A DNA stretch of 64,000 nucleotides, taken from positions 1-64,000 of the forward strand of contig JAHHGV010000031.1 in assembly GCA_019359695.1 (NCBI GenBank). Direction: 5' to 3'. The first letter of the stretch is position 1; each line of letters opens with the position of its first letter. The DNA comes from Brasilonema angustatum HA4187-MV1. Its GTDB lineage: Bacteria > Cyanobacteriota > Cyanobacteriia > Cyanobacteriales > Nostocaceae. The translations under genes and the position numbers were made by a program. The notes under the pieces are model-generated. The model did no database searches and was not told where the DNA came from. It was given only the letters and a program-made list of their open reading frames with translations. This document shows, one piece after another, positions 52,266-59,241 of this stretch.

Positions 52266-52553
52266 CTACCCATCCGCGCATTCGGCAAAGAAAATCGTCT
52301 CATCACGGGGTGGTTCGCCACCGATACGTTCGACTTTACCAAAACAGCAAGCGCAGAGAAAATAAAACTTGATGCTATCGGTATCAGGTTTGATGAGTTT
52401 GTGTAGGCGCGATCGCAACTTCGCATATTGAGTATCAGTCAGCTGACACTCAAATACACTATACTGCACCCACTGTCCATAAGACTTGAGGACTTTGTGG
52501 ATTTTTGTGCGGCGCTTGTCTTCAGAAATATCGTAAGACACAACAACATTCAT
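52266..52553 (-). CDS. cas2: CRISPR-associated endoribonuclease/integrase subunit Cas2
   Basis: 95 residues. Ferredoxin-like Cas2: MNVVVSYDISEDKRRTKIHKVL with the metal-binding D8, YGQWVQYSVFECQLTDTQYAKL, and the C-terminal strand region IKFYFLCACCFGKVERIGGE. It forms the Cas1-Cas2 spacer integrase. It lies 21 bp after cas1. Its last 40 codons have a degraded copy at 16.2 kb. Confidence 0.96.
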   Translation of the reverse strand: MNVVVSYDISEDKRRTKIHKVLKSYGQWVQYSVFECQLTDTQYAKLRSRLHKLIKPDTDSIKFYFLCACCFGKVERIGGEPPRDETIFFAECADG

Positions 52554-52574
52554 TGCGACTTTTCATCTCCAGGC

Positions 52575-53579
52575 TTACTTCAAAACCAAGGGTGGATATT
52601 TCTCGATTTCGCCCATTAAGTATTTAGCTAGTAACCGGGCTTGAAGTTCAAAAGCTTCTTGGTAAGTACATTTGCGTCCTAAAACGGGATGCTTAAATTC
52701 GGATAATTTCTTTTGTCCGTACAGCCGCAGAAATGTTTTTCTTGGTTCGTTGGTGAGGGAAACAGCACCGCTTAAAGGTTCTGTGACAAAATCCTCAACC
52801 TTCAACAATTGCTTATTTAACGTAGACAACACAAGTGCATCTACCACGAGGGGACGGAATTCTTCCATTAAGTCTAATGCTAGTGATGGTCTACCATAGC
52901 GATCGCAATGTAAATATCCCAAATATGGATCAAACCCAACAATATTAACTGCACTTTGGACATCGTGACGCAATAAGGAATAACCAAAGCTGAGTAAGGA
53001 ATTCACTGGATCGGTTGGTGGACGACGAACGCGCTTGGGAAAAGTGAATTGTGTATTGCGAATCATTTCATTAAAGCAGCCAAAGTAAGCAGCGCTACCT
53101 GCACCTTCCAACCCGCGTAAAGAATCAATGTTTTGAGTTGCGTCGATGGGTGCAATGACATGATCTAAATGTTCAATAGCACCGGATAAATCTAGGTCGT
53201 TGGATTCACGTTGACGACGGACAAGAGTGTTACGGTAATTCTTGAGTTTACCACGTACAAAGCCTTGGACGAGATGAATTGCTTGGGGTGTATCACCTGC
53301 GGCTTGCCATTGCGCTTTACGGACAAAAATATTTTTGGTGACTTCTGGTTCTAAACGTCCTAAATAACCACCAGTTCCTGTCAGAAAAGTTAGGGGAATT
53401 TGACGTTCTAATAATTCATTGATAGCAGATGGTGAAATTGTCGCGCGTCCTAAGACTACGACACCATCGATTTTAAGAAGCGGGACATCTAATATTGTCT
53501 TTTTCTCGTATTTGACGTGTAGTCGTTCATCAATTCTGCCGATAAAAGCATCGTCTTGTGTAACGTAAAGTGTGCTCAT
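52575..53579 (-). CDS. cas1: CRISPR-associated integrase Cas1 (type I-D)
   Basis: 334 residues from the ATG at 53577-53579 (MSTLYVTQDDAFIGRIDERL); the upstream 25-codon extension overlaps a palindrome and is not Cas1-like. Catalytic residues appear in LRGLEGAGSAAYFGCF (Glu), YLGYLHCDRYGRPSLALDLMEEFRPL (His and Glu/Asp). It catalyses spacer integration at the leader-repeat junction with Cas2. Full length. Confidence 0.97.
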   Translation of the reverse strand: MSTLYVTQDDAFIGRIDERLHVKYEKKTILDVPLLKIDGVVVLGRATISPSAINELLERQIPLTFLTGTGGYLGRLEPEVTKNIFVRKAQWQAAGDTPQAIHLVQGFVRGKLKNYRNTLVRRQRESNDLDLSGAIEHLDHVIAPIDATQNIDSLRGLEGAGSAAYFGCFNEMIRNTQFTFPKRVRRPPTDPVNSLLSFGYSLLRHDVQSAVNIVGFDPYLGYLHCDRYGRPSLALDLMEEFRPLVVDALVLSTLNKQLLKVEDFVTEPLSGAVSLTNEPRKTFLRLYGQKKLSEFKHPVLGRKCTYQEAFELQARLLAKYLMGEIEKYPPLVLK

Positions 53580-53612
53580 AGTTAGTGTTAAGATTTGAGT
53601 TGAAATGTCGTC

Positions 53613-53636
53613 CGCCTCGGAATTAATTCCGAGGCG
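53613..53636. other. Perfect 24-nt palindrome between cas4 and cas1
   Basis: CGCCTCGGAATT followed by AATTCCGAGGCG with no spacer, in the 106-bp gap that separates cas4 from cas1 in the operon. As RNA it would form an 8-10 bp hairpin. It has no U tract, so it is more likely an attenuator, a processing or stability element, or a binding site than a full terminator. Confidence 0.55.
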
Positions 53637-53685
53637 ATCAATTACGAGGCTCATTAAAAGTGATGCAAAATATCAAAGTTCTCGT

Positions 53686-54279
53686 TTAGTAAACTTCTTG
53701 ATACCGTCCGACTTTATCCACAATTTCTGGCAAGCACCGTGTGTACAAACTGCATCCTGTACAGCGCTTTGTCTTAATAGCTTTTGGCATAATACCTGTC
53801 AAGAAAAGCATCTGAACAGCTTCAATTGTGGCGACTGTGCTTTGACGCAATTCTTCCGTAATTTCTACGACTTGACGTTGATGTGAGTGTGCGTAATAAA
53901 CATAAGCAGTCGTCACTATTTGTCCTGTGATTTCTTCTAGACATAAAGCTTGGGCACAAACTTGCAACTCATCGTTATCCCATTCACCCTTACGTCCTCG
54001 CTTGTATTCAACTGGATACAACTCACCGTTTTCTGATTCAATTAAATCAGATTTACCAATAAGTTTGTATTTATCTGATTTGAGCCAAATCGCTCGAACT
54101 TGCCAGGTTTCATCACGATGTCCTTCCCCTAATGTGTGGACGCGTTCGTGTAAACTTGTCCCTTCAATTGTGTATTGGTTATCAAGAAATTCTCCTGCAC
54201 AAAACATCCGCCAGCAGCGATGTGGGCAATAGGCATATTGATTTAAGGAAGCAATTGGAATATATTCTGTATCATTCAT
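53686..54279 (-). CDS. cas4: CRISPR-associated exonuclease Cas4
   Basis: 197 residues from the ATG at 54277-54279, which overlaps the cas6 stop by 8 bp (ATGAATGA). RecB-type nuclease: iron-sulfur cysteines in YAYCPHRCWR and CTGCSLYTRC, nuclease motifs GKSDLIESENGELYPVEYKRG (Asp, Glu, Lys). Cas4 trims prespacers and selects PAM for Cas1-Cas2. In I-D systems it normally sits directly before cas1. Confidence 0.95.
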   Translation of the reverse strand: MNDTEYIPIASLNQYAYCPHRCWRMFCAGEFLDNQYTIEGTSLHERVHTLGEGHRDETWQVRAIWLKSDKYKLIGKSDLIESENGELYPVEYKRGRKGEWDNDELQVCAQALCLEEITGQIVTTAYVYYAHSHQRQVVEITEELRQSTVATIEAVQMLFLTGIMPKAIKTKRCTGCSLYTRCLPEIVDKVGRYQEVY

Positions 54280-55153
54280 AATTTTCAACACTTGATGAGA
54301 GGCGACGTGTCATACCCATGCCCATTGTTGTTTTACGTCCAACTCCTGCATACAAAGCAAAGTCGGCAAGGGCATTTATTTGTTTGATTGCAATTAGTTC
54401 AACATCTCCTAAAATTCGATAGCTGATTTCGCCGACACAACCAATAAATTTGGTGTCATAGTTACGAATAACTTCCGTATGGATGTTGACAAAACTTGGA
54501 TAAATTGACTCGATTGGGACGTTGGTAAATTCAATCCCACTATATTTGTTCCAGCGACTGAGAAGACTGTTGAAGACACATTCTCGATTTGGCAGAATGG
54601 TATCGTATCCTCCTTGGCGGAAAGCTACGGGTGTGGCGAGGGTGAAGTTGAGAGGGTGATTTGGGCGATCGCTTCGCTGCTGCGCTCCGCGCAGATCGCT
54701 TGCTTGGTCGTACAATTGTGTATAGGTACAAGCATTTGCCCAAGGTTGTGTTGATTGGGGTGTACCAAAGATGCTAGTAATATACAAGTCTGCTGAACCC
54801 AAATGCCAAGGATGATTGGGGTTAAGATTTAGCCACAGTGGAGTCAGCTTGCTAAAGAGTGTGTCGTCTAATAGCGAGATGCGCCACCAACAGGGTGTAC
54901 CTGGGGGAATTGGGCGTTGATGGGAAAATTGCAAGCTGTGGTTTTTCTGTTGATGGGTTTTATGATTGCGTTGTATTTGTAAGGGGGAAAGGGTGAAGGG
55001 TTTCTCTGCGTTGGATGCGTGTAAATAGTCTGCTAAATCTTTATCGACTGAACTTATCAGGGTGAGGAATAGGGCGTGGTAGTGTCTACCTGTGAGGAAT
55101 TCGGGGTAGATGGGAGATTGGGGGATGAGGTTGAGGACGAGACTGTGGGGCAT
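54272..55153 (-). CDS. cas6: CRISPR pre-crRNA endoribonuclease Cas6
   Basis: 293 residues. RAMP protein with the C-terminal glycine-rich loop YAGVGRKTTMGMGM. The N-terminal region starts HSLVLNLIPQSPIYPEFLTGRHYHALFLTLI, and His residues there may be catalytic. It cuts pre-crRNA inside the repeat, leaving the 8-nt ATTGAAAC handle expected from this repeat. It lies 12 bp after cas3 and overlaps cas4. Confidence 0.93.
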   Translation of the reverse strand: MPHSLVLNLIPQSPIYPEFLTGRHYHALFLTLISSVDKDLADYLHASNAEKPFTLSPLQIQRNHKTHQQKNHSLQFSHQRPIPPGTPCWWRISLLDDTLFSKLTPLWLNLNPNHPWHLGSADLYITSIFGTPQSTQPWANACTYTQLYDQASDLRGAQQRSDRPNHPLNFTLATPVAFRQGGYDTILPNRECVFNSLLSRWNKYSGIEFTNVPIESIYPSFVNIHTEVIRNYDTKFIGCVGEISYRILGDVELIAIKQINALADFALYAGVGRKTTMGMGMTRRLSSSVENYE

Positions 55154-55165
55154 AATTGAGAGTTA

Positions 55166-57451
55166 TTAAACTATAAAGGGTTCATCATCTGGAAGACGCA
55201 ATTGTTTACCCTTAATTGTCATGGTTAAAATTCCTGCAATCCCAGGTAAAAATCTGTATTCTTTTTGAGCATTGCTACATTGAATGACAATTGGATATGA
55301 AACAATTCCTTCTCTTCGCATTTGGAAGATAATATACTGATTCTCTTTTTCAGCTATAATCATCCCTGGTATGAGATGTTTTTCTAGTAGTTGAATCAAG
55401 GGCGTGGGTCGTATTGCTCCTCCTACTCCTAAACGTCGTTCAATACGGCAATTTTTGAAAGCAGTCAATTTATTGAGTTCTGTATTAACAAATTCTTGCC
55501 AAGTGTCAGGATAACTCAGACGAAAAACCAGTTCATAATTTTCCTTTGCCCGACTAGTGACTTCTATAAGTTCCCCATTTGGAACAAATTCGTAGTGACG
55601 TAAAAGATGGATGGGATCGAGGCGTGTTTCTTCTGATTCATCTAAGAGATAACCATGAGGATCACGAATTGGGAGACTTTCAAATAAAGTATTTCTAAAA
55701 GAGAATAATGGCGCATAGCTGGTCATGAAAACAAGAGCAAATTCTTGTAAATATTTTGCCGCTTCTTCATCTTTTTTGAACAATTCTTCATAGTCCTCTA
55801 AACTCACACGTCCGGCTTGTAAGTCATCCCAATCTTCAGGGTATTTAGCTTTAATGTAAGTTTTCACAAAAGCTTGACCACCAGGAGTAAATTTCCATTT
55901 ATTTTGAACATCTTTGAGTGAGGCTTGACTAATGTTCTCAGCACCTCGTAAAACTTTCATTCTAAAGCGACAGTCATCCCAAGTACGGTTTCCTCCTAAA
56001 ATTGATTTTATTGTTTCAAAAAGCTGTGGTACTAATTCTGCACCTGCTATATTTTGAAAGACTTCTTCTAGTTCTAACAATGGACGAGCAATTTCTAAAA
56101 ACGCTTCAGAACGCCAATATGCAAGTAAGAATGGTTTCTCTAAACAAGGAAGATTTTTCAATATTTGCTCAAGTGCTATACGTCCTCCAGATATATCGAG
56201 AGAGGCTAAACCTTGTTCCCAAGCTATTGCTGGTAAATAAGCTATGGCTTCTGAGTCAATGTGAGTCTCAAATTTACCCAAAACACGTCCGACTCTACCA
56301 ATTCTTTGCCAAAATGCAGCACGATTATGGGCTGAAAAAATTAACCAGTCTAAATTTTGTCGTTTTGGTGTAGGATTTCTTTCAAAGTTAAATCCTACAT
56401 CTACAGTGCTAGTAGCCAAAATTATTTGACACTGCATTGCCCGTTGTCTATCTTTAAAAGGTGCAGGACCAGTCATGCGTCCGATATAATCAGTCAGTCC
56501 TTGCTGATTTAACAATTCTTTGAGACGATTAATACTATCTAGAGAATCCAGAATAACTGCACCGTTTTCCTTAGGTCTTTCGCGAAAACGTTGGACAACT
56601 TCAAACGCTAACTCTGCTAGCCACTCTTCCCTAGTATCAGGTTGTGGTCTTAATTCTAGATTGACTGTTGTTTGCGATGGTAAAAGTTTACCATTACCAG
56701 TCTCTCCATCTATTCTGGCGATTTTTACACCCTGCTTTTCTAAACTTTGCAATGCTAATTCACAAGCCTGTTCTGGTGTAGCTGTGAGTAAAACAACCCG
56801 TCTTCCATGCTTAAAAAAGCCAAAAAGATGGGAATAAGCGAGATAGAACAGCAACCCTACCAACTGCTTAGCATCATAAAGATGAAACTCATCAAAAATG
56901 ACTGTCCCAAACTTGGTGTAAAAACTACTAGCAATATTGCTTCTATCTAACTTGTTGTAGGCGAAGAAAGTAGCGTAGTAAAAAATATCAGGATTTGTCA
57001 CCAAAATAATTGGTTTATTTGCTCCTACTTCTGGAAAAATAGTTGCAGGATTTCGCAAGACGTTATACAGTTTTTCTCCTCGTCGCTTACCCACTTTATC
57101 ATCAGACCAACTTTGAATTTCTCTGGCTGAAGCAGATTTGACTACATGAGGTAAACCAGCTTCTTTTACAAACTTCTCTGCGGCTTCACGTTGCTGTTCT
57201 ACCAAAGCATTAGTTGGGGCAATGTAAACAGCACTTTTGGTAGGTTGGTGCAATAAAACTGTGAATCCCGCTTTTGTTTTACCTGTCCCTGTCGGTGCTA
57301 AGTCAAGGATAATATCAACATCGCGAGATTTTTCAAAAACCTCAACTTGATGTTGAAGTGCATTATTCATGAATGAAAGCTCATCGGGTAATGATGCACA
57401 AGCAAAAATACTACGAGGTTCAAGTTTAGTAACTAATCTTTGATTAACCAT
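55166..57451 (-). CDS. cas3: CRISPR-associated helicase Cas3 (Cas3' type, no HD domain)
   Basis: 761 residues from the ATG at 57449-57451, which overlaps the csc1 stop by 8 bp; a start 14 codons earlier is possible but would overlap by 50 bp. SF2 helicase motifs: LAPTGTGKTKAGF (Walker A), VIFDEFHLYD (DEFH box), LLTATPEQ (motif III), and QRIGRVGRV (motif VI). There is no N-terminal HD nuclease; in type I-D that domain is on Cas10d. The gene stands between csc1 and cas6, whereas in the Synechocystis I-D locus it comes first. Confidence 0.92.
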   Translation of the reverse strand: MVNQRLVTKLEPRSIFACASLPDELSFMNNALQHQVEVFEKSRDVDIILDLAPTGTGKTKAGFTVLLHQPTKSAVYIAPTNALVEQQREAAEKFVKEAGLPHVVKSASAREIQSWSDDKVGKRRGEKLYNVLRNPATIFPEVGANKPIILVTNPDIFYYATFFAYNKLDRSNIASSFYTKFGTVIFDEFHLYDAKQLVGLLFYLAYSHLFGFFKHGRRVVLLTATPEQACELALQSLEKQGVKIARIDGETGNGKLLPSQTTVNLELRPQPDTREEWLAELAFEVVQRFRERPKENGAVILDSLDSINRLKELLNQQGLTDYIGRMTGPAPFKDRQRAMQCQIILATSTVDVGFNFERNPTPKRQNLDWLIFSAHNRAAFWQRIGRVGRVLGKFETHIDSEAIAYLPAIAWEQGLASLDISGGRIALEQILKNLPCLEKPFLLAYWRSEAFLEIARPLLELEEVFQNIAGAELVPQLFETIKSILGGNRTWDDCRFRMKVLRGAENISQASLKDVQNKWKFTPGGQAFVKTYIKAKYPEDWDDLQAGRVSLEDYEELFKKDEEAAKYLQEFALVFMTSYAPLFSFRNTLFESLPIRDPHGYLLDESEETRLDPIHLLRHYEFVPNGELIEVTSRAKENYELVFRLSYPDTWQEFVNTELNKLTAFKNCRIERRLGVGGAIRPTPLIQLLEKHLIPGMIIAEKENQYIIFQMRREGIVSYPIVIQCSNAQKEYRFLPGIAGILTMTIKGKQLRLPDDEPFIV

Positions 57452-58211
57452 TGATTCTGCTTCCGCCACAAAATTGTAAATCTGCTGGTACAACTATTTC
57501 ACCAACTTGCCAAGCAGCACCCCGGAAATGAAGATTTTTAAGTATTGGTGCTGGAGGCATAGAAATTAAATCAAAAGACAAGATTTCAGTCTGTGGTGGT
57601 AAATCAGCAACGTTCAAGTAAGCCTTTGTTTGGTAATTTCCTTCTGGTAATGGAATGACATCAAATGTCTCTAGAATATTCACTTTAATTTTGCTTAAAA
57701 ATTTACCAACACGAATGTAGTCAGGTAATTGATAATTACCAAAAACGACAGTTTGGAATTTATTCCCACGTTCAATCATTCGGAACCGTCCTGTTTGAGG
57801 AAAATTACTTGCTCTAAATGAATTTGGTTTTTTACCTGTTCTCCTGAAAAATGGTAAATCTTCACGTGCTGTAGCGACTCTGTTATTAGTCATCGCATAC
57901 CAATAAGCATCAGAAAGAGCATTAAAACGTTCAAACCGGAAAGTCACTCGACCATGAGTAGGTGAGGCGGGTAATATGTAGAATGTTTGTGCGATCGCTT
58001 CAAAATCTTCTTTGTAGGTAGGTCGTCCTGTAGCCTGTCCTTGGAGACGATAAGCGGAATTAACCAAACCCAAAGCATAGGTTAGAGCATAATTCCCAAT
58101 TGTCCCCTCAGTGTAGTAGGTATCCGACAACTCCCTAGAGGCAAAAAAGACTGGTTCTAAACACACTAACTCCACAAACTTTGCCTGTTGAAAAGGAATT
58201 ATTGACATCAT
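57444..58211 (-). CDS. csc1: Type I-D Cascade subunit Csc1 (Cas5d-like)
   Basis: 255 residues (254 from the second Met). Recognised by FVELVCLEPVFFASRELSDTYYTEGTIGNYALTYALGLVN at the N terminus, typical of Csc1/Cas5 of type I-D. It caps the 5' handle of crRNA in the I-D effector. The ATGATG start follows immediately after the csc2 stop, and the stop overlaps the cas3 start, so translation is coupled on both sides. Confidence 0.93.
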   Translation of the reverse strand: MMSIIPFQQAKFVELVCLEPVFFASRELSDTYYTEGTIGNYALTYALGLVNSAYRLQGQATGRPTYKEDFEAIAQTFYILPASPTHGRVTFRFERFNALSDAYWYAMTNNRVATAREDLPFFRRTGKKPNSFRASNFPQTGRFRMIERGNKFQTVVFGNYQLPDYIRVGKFLSKIKVNILETFDVIPLPEGNYQTKAYLNVADLPPQTEILSFDLISMPPAPILKNLHFRGAAWQVGEIVVPADLQFCGGSRING

Positions 58212-59228
58212 CTAACTCTCTGCTTCAACTGTTGCTTTCTTACCTTTGCTTTTGCTTTTTTTAGACTCAGCAGGAACTTGACGGAAAGGTTCGTAAGATT
58301 GACTTAACCGCTTTAAGAAATTATCTCGTTCCGCTTCTGACCAATGATTATCAACATCAGTCATTACACTTGCTAATTCTTCATCAGAGAAATGCATAGA
58401 AACGCCTCGCTTATTCTTCCAAGTTGAAAGCATTTCTTTAGCTTTTTCTATCAGGCGCTTAGTATTCATGGGATGTTCTAAAGGTTTATCCAAACCATCA
58501 TAAACAGCTTGGACAAGTTGCAAAGAACTGGGAAGTTCAGCAATACTACCAAAGATGCCCAATATTGCATTTTCCATACGTCCAACACGACTGGAAACAG
58601 CACCATAGCGACTGGTGTAAAGAATATTGCCAATGATATAGCGTAACTCATCAGCAGTGACATCTTTGAGGGTTACGACATCAAGAAAATGAACTCCGGG
58701 TTTAATATATTCACTGGTATTTAGTGCGGTTGAAGCATTACCATTTTGGTCACGCATTGTGCCATTTTCATAGATAGCATTAATCGTTCTTTCTCCTAAA
58801 ACTTCAGTCGCAGGTAAAACACTAAAAGCATCTTCAGTCCAAATCCTACTTTTCTGTGCGCCTCCGCCACCAGCAGCAAAACCGTAGAGAAAACAGTCCA
58901 CACACATCTCGCAAGGAGAGTTTGTGTTCAAAGAACAAAGAGAACCATCTTTACTGTTATACAACAGTTCATGCGCTCTTAAATGTTCTCGTCCATAACG
59001 TCTTTCTGGTGCTACTTGTTTGCGTTTAGTCATAACTAAACGTTGGATAATAGTCTCATCGTTGATACCTGCTTGTACAAATTCGCTACATATAGGTTCA
59101 CCAGAACCTTCTGTACGAAAAATAGTTTCAGATTGAGTTTTTCTGAGAACAACGAAAGTGATAAACCGTCCTTTGGGAAAGTTTTCGTAGGTTTGAGCAA
59201 GAACTGAAGAAAGTTTTTTAATTGACAT
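58212..59228 (-). CDS. csc2: Type I-D Cascade backbone subunit Csc2 (Cas7d)
   Basis: 338 residues. RAMP-fold backbone protein that binds crRNA in multiple copies. Signatures: FITFVVLRKTQSETIFRTEG, RRYGREHLRAHELLY, a cysteine cluster CSLNTNSPCEMCVDCFLYGFAAGGGGAQ and TSRYGAVSSRVGRMENAILG. The lysine-rich C-terminal tail (SKKSKSKGKKATVEAES) is low-complexity. It has a strong AGGAGG ribosome site, suiting high expression of a multi-copy subunit. Confidence 0.94.
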   Translation of the reverse strand: MSIKKLSSVLAQTYENFPKGRFITFVVLRKTQSETIFRTEGSGEPICSEFVQAGINDETIIQRLVMTKRKQVAPERRYGREHLRAHELLYNSKDGSLCSLNTNSPCEMCVDCFLYGFAAGGGGAQKSRIWTEDAFSVLPATEVLGERTINAIYENGTMRDQNGNASTALNTSEYIKPGVHFLDVVTLKDVTADELRYIIGNILYTSRYGAVSSRVGRMENAILGIFGSIAELPSSLQLVQAVYDGLDKPLEHPMNTKRLIEKAKEMLSTWKNKRGVSMHFSDEELASVMTDVDNHWSEAERDNFLKRLSQSYEPFRQVPAESKKSKSKGKKATVEAES

Positions 59229-59241
59229 GATAACCTCCTAA

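Noticed and set aside
52153-52426. Open frames over the array 2 leader and cas2
   Set aside because: They lie within the leader or in wrong frames of cas2, and mirror those at 16.2 kb because the DNA is duplicated.
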